Positions 35,626-44,413 of a stretch of DNA of 64,000 nucleotides are shown piece after piece; position 1 is the first letter of the stretch; each line of letters begins with the position of its first letter. This DNA is from Pseudoalteromonas apostichopi. Its GTDB lineage: Bacteria; Pseudomonadota; Gammaproteobacteria; Enterobacterales; Alteromonadaceae. The notes beneath the pieces were generated by a model, which was given only the letters and a program-made list of their open reading frames with translations, was not told the origin of the DNA and did no database searches. Made by a program: the position numbers and the translations under genes. The DNA lies in NCBI RefSeq assembly GCF_030297135.1, contig NZ_AP028066.1, positions 434,001 to 498,000 of the forward strand, given 5' to 3'.

Positions 35626-38600
35626 TTATTTACGTTTACGGCGACGGCCGATAAGCGCTAATGGTGCAAGTAGTAGTGTTAAGAAACCAAAGCTACCATT
35701 GCTAGATTTAGTCACTTTCTTCTCTTCTACTGGCTCAGCTTCGTTAGTTACAGCAACAGTGAATTGCTCTGATACAGAGTCTGTACCATCATTAACTGTT
35801 ACTTCAAATACCAACTCGTCATCGCTTGAGATAGCGCCTGGCGTGAAGCCTAAAGTAGCTGTATCAGCACCAGTTAATGTTGCAGTTGTACCGCTTAGTT
35901 GCGTCCACGTGTAGCTTAGTGCGTCATCATTACGGTCTGTAGCTGTTGCAGTTAATGTGCCTGAAGCAGACTCAGAAACTGACTCATCACCCGATACAGA
36001 AAGTAATGGTAATGCGTTATCACATGCTAATGCATCACCAGCAATCACGTTTGAGAAGATTGGTGAAGTCACGTTGCTTACCGTAACGTTATCAATCCAC
36101 CAGCCGAACTCACGTACTGCGCTGTCTGATGACATACGGAAACGTAATTTTGCACGGTTACCGTTTAGTTCAGTACCGAAACGAATTGTTTCGTAGTTAC
36201 CATAAACACCGTTACCATCAACATTGTTACCTGTGAAGGTATCGCGATCTTGTAGTGCTTGCGCGTCGTTTTCGATTAGTGGGCCATCGTAACCTACATC
36301 AAAAGTACCGCCCATCTCAGTAACATCTACCCAGTTACCGCCGTTTACGCTGATTTCTACAACACCACCATCCCATTCGTTTTCGATTAGGTAGAAGTGC
36401 CAGAATGAAACTTCAAAGTCACCAGCAAAACCGATATCAAACTCTCTTGATTCAACCGCAACATCAGACTGGAAGTCATTGTTGTTTAGGTACATTGTTT
36501 GCTCGCCAAGACCGAAGCCAAAGCTGTTGAAGAAGTTAACATTACCGCCGGTTGCCATGCTTTGCGTGCCAACAGCTAAGTCATCACCTGTCATTACGTT
36601 TTCTTTCCAATCACGTAATGATGCACCTGCTACTTCCATATCGTCTGCCGTTTGTGAGCTAACTGGTGCTTTATCTTCAAAGTCCATATTCACAAGGTAA
36701 GATACTGTATCGCTTGCTGCTTCAACAATTTCGTCATCAGCAGAAAGCTCAGGGAATGACACTTCGATTTTAAGTGTATCCGCAGTGTCAGCATCATTTA
36801 ATGTGAAAGTAATCGGCGCGCTTGTTTGTGAAGCATATGGGTTTGTATCGTCGAATGTGATTAAACCATCATTTTCGAAAGTTACATCGTGGCCACTTAC
36901 AACCGTTAACTGAGCTTGTGTGCCAGTCAGTACTTCACTACCTGTGTTCATGATGCTAACAGTTAATGTACCTGTTTCACCTTTATCTAGCACGTTATCG
37001 TTTGAACAATAACCTAACTCAGCACCGTTGTAGTTTGCATTCATTGCCACATCTTTAAATGTGAAGCTAGCAAGTTTCATTTTGTCTGATTCAACAACAC
37101 CTGTTAAATCTTCACTGAAACGCTCTGGTGCTTTAGCTCCTAAGCCCATACCACGCTTAGCAAATGCACCTAAGATTAGTTTGTAATCTTCTGGGTCTAC
37201 AGCATACGCTGCAGCTAAGATAGCATCACGTGCTTCTGTGTATAACGGTGCAACAGGAGTCAGCTTGTAACCAGCTACTAAGTAGTTAGCCATACGGTTT
37301 TGAGCATCTTCAAAGCCGTGCTCGTTGATAAGCGCTACATAGCTTTCCCAAAGCATAGTTGCCCAAATTTCACCTGCTGCGTGTGGTGAAGCAACACTTG
37401 TTGGTGAAATACCTACATCATCACCAGCATTTTCAGTAATGTGACGGAAAGACAATGGGTTTACTTCCATATTGGTAGAATATGGAACACGACGAATACC
37501 GTAGTAGAAGTCTTCTACGAAAGTACCGCTACCGTATGCTTTTTGGAACTTGTCGTTACCAGGGATGTTAATGTCACCTGCTTTAGCAATGAACATTAGA
37601 GAGTGGAAATCACCCCAACCTTCACCCATCGCGCGGCCCTGGAAGTTGATAAGGCCTGATGAGTTACCCACTAAGCGGTTACTGATATAGTGACCCCATT
37701 CGTGAGCAATAATACCGTTATCTAAAGTACCGTCTTTTAACGTTGCTTTATTGAACATGTTAACAGTGACAGTTTCGCCTGCAGCGATACCATCGTAAAG
37801 CGCATGACCGTCAGCATAGTTCAGACCCATGTTAGGAATGATAACTGCATCGTCTTCACCGCCCATTGGCGCTGGCTCATCCGTATCTGGGTTGTTGTTT
37901 ACAACGATTGCACCAATTGCACCGGCTTCTTGTGCGTGTAGTACTTTTGCTGTGAAGTTACAAGAACCACGATCTACAAGCGCAATTTTGCCAGCGAGTT
38001 CTGCTGTATTTGTTGCAGGTTCACAACCATCGTTTACGCTACCAGAATCTACGTTATTACCGTCAACTAGACGAACAACTTCCCCTGCGATATCAGCAAA
38101 TTGCATTTGACCAAAGCCAGATACTTTAGAAGATTCTAGAAGACCAATCGTTGCATCAGATGTTACAACCACACCGTAGTCAACGCCTACTTTTGCGTCT
38201 TTTGAGTTGTATAGATACATTTGCATGCGTGGGCTTGCACCGTCAGCAGGCGTAGACATGTTCGCGTTGTTTAAACCGCTATTATCTTGTGCTTGCGCTT
38301 CGATTGGATCGCCTTCAACACCACCACGACCGTAGTTAGATACTTGCGCAACATTTGATGTTTCGTCAAAACCATGATCATAGAAAAAATCGTGTAAGAA
38401 GTTGTTCATATAGAACAAGTTAACGATCGCCGCTTTACGGTTGTCGTAGCTGTTTGCTACTTGATCAACTCGGTAAGGGTAATCGAATGTGTAATCTGAT
38501 GTTGTTTCTGCAGTGAAGTCACCTTCTGTGTAACCTTGAGGTGCGATAACATCAGCATAAGCAAATACGTTGTTACCTGATGTTGTTGTAGCATCATCAG

Positions 38601-39636
38601 CAAGCCACGGATCCATCGTGCTTAATTTTTTGTAATAAGACAAGCTTACAAGTGGTGCATCAAGGATTTCTGTTTCATCAACTTGATCAGGGCCATCAGC
38701 TGGGATTACGTCACCGTGTGGGCCTTCCCACGGGTAACCATCTTCATCAGCCCAAACACGGTAGTTAAAATCTGCCGCGTGAGCTTTTAAGTCTTTCTTG
38801 AAGTAAACTTTGTTGTTTTGCGCGCCAATAACATAACTGAAGTAATCGCTTTCTAGGCTATTTTTGTCAGCTACTTCTACTTCAACATAGTATGCAGATT
38901 GCAACTCACCCGCTACTTCAAAGAATACTTTCTTAGCACGTGGCTGACCTAATACAACTTTGTCACCATTTTGGTTAGACACATTGTATTTAACATAGTC
39001 GCCTTGCTCAGTTGACTTAGTTAGCGATACATTGATATCTGCAAGCTCTTTAATAGCACGCTTGATACTTTGCTCAGCGCCTACAAAGTCAGCTAAAGGT
39101 GCAAATGATTGTGTTGCGTTTGAGCTTGTATTAGCGAAGTAACCAGAACCTGCAACTAGGTTGTACTCTTTGTCCATGATCAGGTTGTATTCACGGTTGA
39201 ATACTTCAATGTCATGTACTTTTTGCTTGTATTTAGCAGTGATTGAACCAAGCTTTTGTTCAGATAAATCTGTTAATACAGCGCTTGATACACCTTTTTT
39301 AGCTGTGCTAACGCCAGTTAAGGCATTTAAATAAAAATCTGCGGCATAGGCATTGCGTTGCTCAGGAAGCACCATAGCCATATCTGGCTTAGCTTGACCT
39401 ACTGCATTCCATAGGAACGTGGCTTTACCTAATTGCGCATCGAAAATAGATTTATGACCCGATACTGTGCGACGCTCAGCTAATGCACGTTGCTGAGATA
39501 CTTGAGGATTAAATTGTACTTGCGAGCTAACACTTGAGGCATTATAGAAGCGAGTTTGTTCACTTGCCTGTAATTGAGATGATGCCAAGATAGCCGTTAC
39601 CATGGTAGCAACAGCTGTTACTTTAAATTGAGACAT
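35626..39636 (-). CDS. Secreted M36-family metallopeptidase with PA and PKD-like domains
   Basis: A 1336-residue exported protease. A signal peptide (about 1-24) leads to a propeptide, then the M36 (fungalysin) catalytic domain with HEWGH at 645-649 and the downstream ligand in GEGWGDF. A PA domain is inserted before it (about 505-625, VDRGSCNFTAKV, IGAIVVNNNP). Further on is a jelly-roll-like region (MAM or concanavalin type), then a PKD/cadherin-like domain (TWTQLSGTTATLTGAD). The tail NGSFGFLTLLLAPLALIGRRRKRK-type (hydrophobic helix plus basic end) is a GlyGly-CTERM-like sorting signal used by type II secretion and rhombosortase. Confidence 0.93.
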   Translation of the reverse strand: MSQFKVTAVATMVTAILASSQLQASEQTRFYNASSVSSQVQFNPQVSQQRALAERRTVSGHKSIFDAQLGKATFLWNAVGQAKPDMAMVLPEQRNAYAADFYLNALTGVSTAKKGVSSAVLTDLSEQKLGSITAKYKQKVHDIEVFNREYNLIMDKEYNLVAGSGYFANTSSNATQSFAPLADFVGAEQSIKRAIKELADINVSLTKSTEQGDYVKYNVSNQNGDKVVLGQPRAKKVFFEVAGELQSAYYVEVEVADKNSLESDYFSYVIGAQNNKVYFKKDLKAHAADFNYRVWADEDGYPWEGPHGDVIPADGPDQVDETEILDAPLVSLSYYKKLSTMDPWLADDATTTSGNNVFAYADVIAPQGYTEGDFTAETTSDYTFDYPYRVDQVANSYDNRKAAIVNLFYMNNFLHDFFYDHGFDETSNVAQVSNYGRGGVEGDPIEAQAQDNSGLNNANMSTPADGASPRMQMYLYNSKDAKVGVDYGVVVTSDATIGLLESSKVSGFGQMQFADIAGEVVRLVDGNNVDSGSVNDGCEPATNTAELAGKIALVDRGSCNFTAKVLHAQEAGAIGAIVVNNNPDTDEPAPMGGEDDAVIIPNMGLNYADGHALYDGIAAGETVTVNMFNKATLKDGTLDNGIIAHEWGHYISNRLVGNSSGLINFQGRAMGEGWGDFHSLMFIAKAGDINIPGNDKFQKAYGSGTFVEDFYYGIRRVPYSTNMEVNPLSFRHITENAGDDVGISPTSVASPHAAGEIWATMLWESYVALINEHGFEDAQNRMANYLVAGYKLTPVAPLYTEARDAILAAAYAVDPEDYKLILGAFAKRGMGLGAKAPERFSEDLTGVVESDKMKLASFTFKDVAMNANYNGAELGYCSNDNVLDKGETGTLTVSIMNTGSEVLTGTQAQLTVVSGHDVTFENDGLITFDDTNPYASQTSAPITFTLNDADTADTLKIEVSFPELSADDEIVEAASDTVSYLVNMDFEDKAPVSSQTADDMEVAGASLRDWKENVMTGDDLAVGTQSMATGGNVNFFNSFGFGLGEQTMYLNNNDFQSDVAVESREFDIGFAGDFEVSFWHFYLIENEWDGGVVEISVNGGNWVDVTEMGGTFDVGYDGPLIENDAQALQDRDTFTGNNVDGNGVYGNYETIRFGTELNGNRAKLRFRMSSDSAVREFGWWIDNVTVSNVTSPIFSNVIAGDALACDNALPLLSVSGDESVSESASGTLTATATDRNDDALSYTWTQLSGTTATLTGADTATLGFTPGAISSDDELVFEVTVNDGTDSVSEQFTVAVTNEAEPVEEKKVTKSSNGSFGFLTLLLAPLALIGRRRKRK

Positions 39637-39763
39637 TCCTTACGTTCCCTATTGTTATATTTTTATTTTCGGTTAACAATCATAACCGAGGACAATGTAC
39701 CCAATATGGCAATTAAAAAACAGAATTAATTGTAAAAAAAAGTAACAAACAAGCAGGAACATA

Positions 39764-40258
39764 ATGAATCAAACAATTAAGATACAAGCACTTACACTAG
39801 CATTAGTACTAGTATCAGGCTGTCAAAAAAATGAAATAAGCGAGCAAAATACAGCACAACAGCCAACGACCAGTTCACAAAAAGAACAAGTTTTAGTTAA
39901 AGATGTTAAAAAAGCAGTCGAAATCAACAAACAAAAATCTACTAACGCTTTTAGTAATAATGGCGAAAAAATTACCTTTGATGCGCCTAATTTAGTCAAA
40001 GGCACAGAAGTCTTTAATCATGCAATGCAAGAGCGCGGCATCGCTACTGGGGCAATTTATTTAACTCTAAAAGAAAACAGTTTACCAATAGAGCTTAGCA
40101 GCCAATACACACTGAAAAAAATGACCAACAAAAATTATCGATACATTGCAGATAAAAACACTGATTTATTAAAAGTACAAAACGCTTTTAAACAAAATGC
40201 CAACGTAGATGTTGTTGAAATTAAAATTGATTATTCACCGATTAAAGAGGTGATGTAG
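39764..40258 (+). CDS. Small lipoprotein of unknown function
   Basis: A 164-residue protein with a lipoprotein signal (lipobox LVSGC, Cys22) and a Gln/Glu/Thr/Lys-rich tether, then a folded part of about 100 residues rich in Lys and Asn. No family is recognised. It lies divergent from the M36 peptidase gene, separated by 127 bases, which may reflect shared control but is not proof of a functional link. A REP island follows two bases after the stop. Confidence 0.7.
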   Translation: MNQTIKIQALTLALVLVSGCQKNEISEQNTAQQPTTSSQKEQVLVKDVKKAVEINKQKSTNAFSNNGEKITFDAPNLVKGTEVFNHAMQERGIATGAIYLTLKENSLPIELSSQYTLKKMTNKNYRYIADKNTDLLKVQNAFKQNANVDVVEIKIDYSPIKEVM

Positions 40259-40266
40259 GACAGGAG

Positions 40267-40437
40267 CTGTCAGCCGTCAGACGCGCGAAACAAGTTTCGC
40301 GCCTACTTGTAGCAGCGGGTTTATCCCGCGTCATCATGCGCTAGGTTCTAGGCCCTAGGCTCTAGGACGCGATGTAAAATCGCTGCTACCTCGAAACTCG
40401 CTAACTTTACTCTTTCCCCTCGTAACTCGCTAACTTA
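40267..40437. repeat. REP island 5
   Basis: A minus-strand REP at 40280-40306 (GACGCGCGAAAC...GCGCCTAC) and a plus-strand REP at 40309-40332 (GTAGCAGCGGG...CCGCGTC) are head to head, two bases apart as in island 2. A further minus-strand REP lies at 40366-40389. A TCAGC tract (40267-40279), a TAGG tract (40339-40365) and a CTCGTAACTTTACTC tract (40390-40437) complete it. Confidence 0.85.
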
Positions 40438-41139
40438 CTACTCCACCACAAAATCAAAATAGGTGGCTGGGTATGCTTGAGGTTGATAAGTGAAGTGCCA
40501 CCACTCCATTGAATATGGGGCGAACCCGGCATCTGTCATAAGGGTTTTTAGTTTATACCTATTTGCTTTTTGCTCTGCATTAATACGCGGATCGTCGGTG
40601 TTAGAAAGGGTATCGAACATATCAAACGGTGAGCCCATATCAAGCTCTTTGCCTTTTGTATCGACTAACGTTAAATCAATCGTTGAGCCACGACTATGGC
40701 CCGATTTAGCAGCGATGTAATCACCAAGCAGCTTATCTTTGCCTAAGTTTGGATAAAACTCAGCTTTAGTAACTGTATCCTCTAAATCGTTAACCCAACG
40801 CACAAAGTGGTCAACGGCGCGCTGTGGGCGGTAACAATCAAAGATTTTTAAATTAAGGCCTTGTGTTTGAGCTGCTGTTTGCACATTTTTAAGAGCGGCA
40901 GCAGCGCTATTATGCAATAAGCATTTAGGCGCGTTGTAGCCATCAACAGGTTTGCCTACAAAGTTATGATGACCAAAATAACGAATATCTAACACGGCAT
41001 TAGGAAGTAAAGCACCTACATCCACAAATTCACTTCGCTTATCATCGCTTGGGTTTGCATAAGCAGTGCTTGTGCTAATAAGCGCTATACTTAGCAAAGA
41101 AGAGGGGATAGTTAAACGTGCCAACATAGTGAATGCCAT
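40438..41139 (-). CDS. D-alanyl-D-alanine dipeptidase (VanX/DdpX-like, M15D)
   Basis: It splits the D-Ala-D-Ala dipeptide. Of 233 residues, the zinc site is SGHSRGSTIDLTL (HxxxxxxD) and EWWHF (ExxH), and the substrate Arg lies in DCYRPQRAV. A signal peptide is present (ending AYA), so it acts in the periplasm and is for nutrient use or wall turnover rather than vancomycin resistance. The ATG at 41139 has GAGA seven bases away; the longer frame from 41169 is less likely. It may be transcribed with the diguanylate cyclase gene 52 bases upstream. Confidence 0.9.
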   Translation of the reverse strand: MAFTMLARLTIPSSLLSIALISTSTAYANPSDDKRSEFVDVGALLPNAVLDIRYFGHHNFVGKPVDGYNAPKCLLHNSAAAALKNVQTAAQTQGLNLKIFDCYRPQRAVDHFVRWVNDLEDTVTKAEFYPNLGKDKLLGDYIAAKSGHSRGSTIDLTLVDTKGKELDMGSPFDMFDTLSNTDDPRINAEQKANRYKLKTLMTDAGFAPYSMEWWHFTYQPQAYPATYFDFVVE

Positions 41140-41191
41140 TTTAATTTCTCGTAAATAACTTAATACCACTCACTATTGCACATTAAATAAC

Positions 41192-42817
41192 TTATTCCAA
41201 GATTAAAGACTCAGAAACAGGAGTAATATTTTGGCTATATAATTCATCTACAACTGAACGGTTGCGACCCGTCTTTTTAGCCTGGTATAAAGCTTGGTCG
41301 GCAAGTTTAAATACTTCATCAATGTTTAATTGCTCGATTGGCCAGCCTGAAATACCAATCGATACATTAATGCAGCCAACAGGGTCAATGTAGCTTTCGG
41401 ACACCCGCATACGCAAACGTTCAGCGAGTTGATACGCTCGTTTTGCTTCGACTCTTGGCATGATCACAATGAACTCTTCACCGCCTGTACGGGCAACCAC
41501 ATCACTATCACGAGTGACATCTAACAAAATTTTAGCTAACGACTGTAGTACCACATCACCAATGTCATGACCAAACTCATCGTTCACCCGTTTAAAATGG
41601 TCGATATCGATAGCCAACACAGCAAAAGGACAACGCTGAGCTATAAAATGATTAATTTGTATATCAAGGCTACGGCGATTGTGCAGGCTAGTTAATGGGT
41701 CTGTTTGCGCTTCTTGCCGCAATAAACCGATTTTACTTTGTAGTAGCCCCACTCCTTTTAACATGGCTTTTCTTAACTCATTACTTTCAAAATACCATGA
41801 GCGGATTTGTGTCAACTCTAGTGACGTTGAAGGGCGATCTAAGGTATTTGCAGTCTCAGCTAATTGCCTTAACGGCTGTGAAATTAAACGTGCTAATACC
41901 CAAATAAACACAAATGTAAGTAAACCAATTGGGGCTGTCTTTACAAACACTTGCCACATTAAGTCATCAAGCGGTGCAAGGGTGTTTTCAAGCGGGCGCT
42001 GAGTGACTACCCCCCAAGAGGCAACTGTCATTGGCGCGTAACCGGCAAGCATTCCAACGCCTTTGCTGTTGGTAACAATCTGTGTGCCTGAGTTACCTTT
42101 TAATACCTCATCAATTACTTGGTTATCATATACTTGCTCACCAATTCGGCTTTTATCAGGGTGATAAAGTAAGCGATGATTTTCATCAACCACATACAGA
42201 TAGGAACCGTCTTGATAGTAATGAACTTGCAGCAATTCATTTAAAATACTGGTCCGCTTTAAGTAAAGGGTGCCGCCAACATAACCAATAAAATTGCTAT
42301 TTTTGTCAAATAATGGCTGCGAAATAAAGATCAGTAAATTACCTGCCATCGAAATATACGGCTCACTGATCATTGGAATCCGATACGACAAAGCTGCCTT
42401 AGTACCAAAACTATCTACTTTTCGGTTTTGTAGTTTCAGTGACTTGGGCGAAACACCTAGAATATCACCTTGTGCATTAACAATAATTGTCGAATTAAAA
42501 CTATTGGTTTGTAGTCTTAACCTGTCTACCTCAGAATTAATTAACCCTTGATTATTAAAATCATCCTCAAGAATTTTACCGACATAAGCAAGTTGTTGCT
42601 GAGCAGCCAGTAAAAAGTTATCGGTCGCCGACACCAACTTAGCGGCATAGGCCTTATGATTATTAAGGGTTTTATCTATTAGTTGTTGCTTTTGAACTTG
42701 GTAGCTCGAGTAATAACTATTTAGAAAGGTAATAAGCGTTGCAGAAAACGCTAACAATAAAATTAAGCGACGTAGGTTTAAACCTTTACTTAGACTCTTA
42801 AGCACGATACTTCTCAC
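41192..42817 (-). CDS. Membrane diguanylate cyclase with dCache sensor
   Basis: A 541-residue protein. Two membrane helices (about 17-35 and 290-310) bound a large periplasmic dCache-type sensor (about 40-285, with SQPLFDKNSNFIGYVGGTLYL). A HAMP-like linker leads to a GGDEF domain (about 375-530) with the active motif GGEEF, SIGIS and the I-site RDSD five residues before GGEEF, so it can probably make c-di-GMP and be inhibited by it. The ligand is unknown. Confidence 0.94.
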   Translation of the reverse strand: MRSIVLKSLSKGLNLRRLILLLAFSATLITFLNSYYSSYQVQKQQLIDKTLNNHKAYAAKLVSATDNFLLAAQQQLAYVGKILEDDFNNQGLINSEVDRLRLQTNSFNSTIIVNAQGDILGVSPKSLKLQNRKVDSFGTKAALSYRIPMISEPYISMAGNLLIFISQPLFDKNSNFIGYVGGTLYLKRTSILNELLQVHYYQDGSYLYVVDENHRLLYHPDKSRIGEQVYDNQVIDEVLKGNSGTQIVTNSKGVGMLAGYAPMTVASWGVVTQRPLENTLAPLDDLMWQVFVKTAPIGLLTFVFIWVLARLISQPLRQLAETANTLDRPSTSLELTQIRSWYFESNELRKAMLKGVGLLQSKIGLLRQEAQTDPLTSLHNRRSLDIQINHFIAQRCPFAVLAIDIDHFKRVNDEFGHDIGDVVLQSLAKILLDVTRDSDVVARTGGEEFIVIMPRVEAKRAYQLAERLRMRVSESYIDPVGCINVSIGISGWPIEQLNIDEVFKLADQALYQAKKTGRNRSVVDELYSQNITPVSESLILE

Positions 42818-43129
42818 ATATGGGGCCCAAAGTCCATATCGGGTACATCTAATACCTTTATACTAGCAAGATGTTTTGTGTACCTCTATAAAACTTTTGT
42901 CATAATTTGATTTAGCGCAAATAAATGAGTGCAATTACTCTAATTAATTAAAGTAACTTTGTTTAATAACTTCAGCTACCAAGCACTCGTTAAACATGAA
43001 CGGCATCAAAGCCACTTACTAGCAACCTTCGTTATTTAACATGTTGAATTTAATAAACTATAAACTTAAGACAGTTAAAAGAATGGCTAATACATGCGAT
43101 TTATATTGTTCAAAAGCAGCTTGCTTTGA

Positions 43130-43146
43130 TGTAATAATTTATTACA
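43130..43146. promoter_or_regulatory. 17-base palindrome upstream of the nagX-like gene
   Basis: TGTAATAATTTATTACA has perfect 8-base arms and lies 32 bases before the nagX-like ATG, where an operator would be. The rest of the 361-base gap (42818-43178) is AT-rich, divergent and holds no other gene that I see. The half-site resembles the TGTAAT-x-ATTACA motif of HexR, but with five centre bases instead of three. Confidence 0.45.
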
Positions 43147-43178
43147 CTATAAAAACAAAATAACAATAAAGTTTTCCT

Positions 43179-44366
43179 ATGCGTCAACACTGTGCTGAAA
43201 TCATCAATAAACTCCCTTCACATCGACTTATGGCGTTAGATGTAATGCGGGGCTTGACTATTACTGCCATGATCTTAGTGAACAACCCGGGCAGCTGGAG
43301 CGCTATGTATTGGCCGTTGAAACATGCAGACTGGCATGGCTGGACACCTACCGATTTAATTTTTCCCTTTTTTATTTTTATTGTCGGCATGTCTATTACG
43401 CTATCTGTAAATAACCTGCGTGGTAAAGGGGTAAGTGATCAACAAATATTAAAAGCAGGTGTTATTCGCACCATTAAACTTATTGTGCTGGGTTGGTTTT
43501 TAGCCTTGTTTTATTACAATTTTCAAGACCCTTCTTTTAGCTGGGTTGATGACAAATTATTGCAACTGCGAGTTTTAGGTGTGCTACAACGCATCGGTTT
43601 GGTGTATTTAGCAGCCCTGTGTTGTTACCTCTATTTATCGCCGAAAAAAATAGCCATTACTTGCATCGCTCTTTTAATATTTTATGGCGCCGCCATGCTT
43701 TATATCCCGTATACCTTGCCAAACGGCGAGGTAGTGAGTGGCTTATGGTTACATGGCAATAACTTAAGTGCTTTCATAGACAACACCGTACTTGGTAGTC
43801 ATCACCTGTATTATGTCAATGCTAAGCCACTGCCATTTGATCCTGAAGGGCTGTTCTCAACTCTTCCTGCGATTGCGAGTGCGCTCAGCGGCATTTTGAC
43901 TGCAGTTTACTTAACCAAACAACTCGACCTTAAAAAGCAAGCACGTACACTAATCTTAGCAGGCATATTAAGCGTTATTGCCGGCTATGCTATTTCGCCA
44001 ATAACGCCTATCAATAAAGCATTATGGACTCCTAGCTATGTGTTACTCAGCTCAGGGCTTGCTGCGATTTTTTATGCTTTATGCAGTACTATTTTAGATA
44101 TTTATAAGCTGCGCAGCTGGAGTGCTCCATTTATTGTTTTTGGTGCTAATGCGATATTATTTTTTATGTTTGCAGGCGTGTTCGCACGCCTATTAATTAT
44201 GGTTTCGTTAGGCGATAGCAGTTTAAAAGGCAATGTTTATGGTCTTATACAATTAGCGATCAGTGATGATTATTTGGCATCTTTTATATTTTCGCTGTTG
44301 TTTTTAGCAGTGTCTTATATTGTGATGTTCAGCTGCTACCGCAAAGGCATTTTTTGGAAGGTTTAG
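43179..44366 (+). CDS. nagX: NagX-like membrane acyltransferase (HGSNAT/DUF5009 family)
   Basis: A 395-residue inner-membrane protein with about ten helices. The segment RLMALDVMRGLTITAMILVNNPG followed by HADWHGWTPTDLIFPFFIFIVG matches the family of human lysosomal HGSNAT and bacterial NagX, which is found in N-acetylglucosamine gene sets. The His-Gly and Asp residues in WHGWTPTDL are near the active site. Its exact job in bacteria is unproven. It stands alone, upstream of a convergent D-lactate-type flavoprotein. Confidence 0.8.
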   Translation: MRQHCAEIINKLPSHRLMALDVMRGLTITAMILVNNPGSWSAMYWPLKHADWHGWTPTDLIFPFFIFIVGMSITLSVNNLRGKGVSDQQILKAGVIRTIKLIVLGWFLALFYYNFQDPSFSWVDDKLLQLRVLGVLQRIGLVYLAALCCYLYLSPKKIAITCIALLIFYGAAMLYIPYTLPNGEVVSGLWLHGNNLSAFIDNTVLGSHHLYYVNAKPLPFDPEGLFSTLPAIASALSGILTAVYLTKQLDLKKQARTLILAGILSVIAGYAISPITPINKALWTPSYVLLSSGLAAIFYALCSTILDIYKLRSWSAPFIVFGANAILFFMFAGVFARLLIMVSLGDSSLKGNVYGLIQLAISDDYLASFIFSLLFLAVSYIVMFSCYRKGIFWKV

Positions 44367-44372
44367 TCTTTG

Positions 44373-44402
44373 AAAAAATGAGCCAGTCAGTAACTGGCTC
44401 AT
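44373..44402. terminator. Terminator shared by nagX-like and D-lactate-dehydrogenase-like genes
   Basis: ATGAGCCAGT and ACTGGCTCAT pair around CAGTA. The A run before it gives a T run on the minus strand for the flavoprotein gene. Confidence 0.85.
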
Positions 44403-44413
44403 CTGTTCAGCAA

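Noticed and set aside
40438..41139. Vancomycin resistance gene vanX
   Set aside because: The protein is exported and has no vanHA neighbours; a nutrient or wall-turnover role is more likely.
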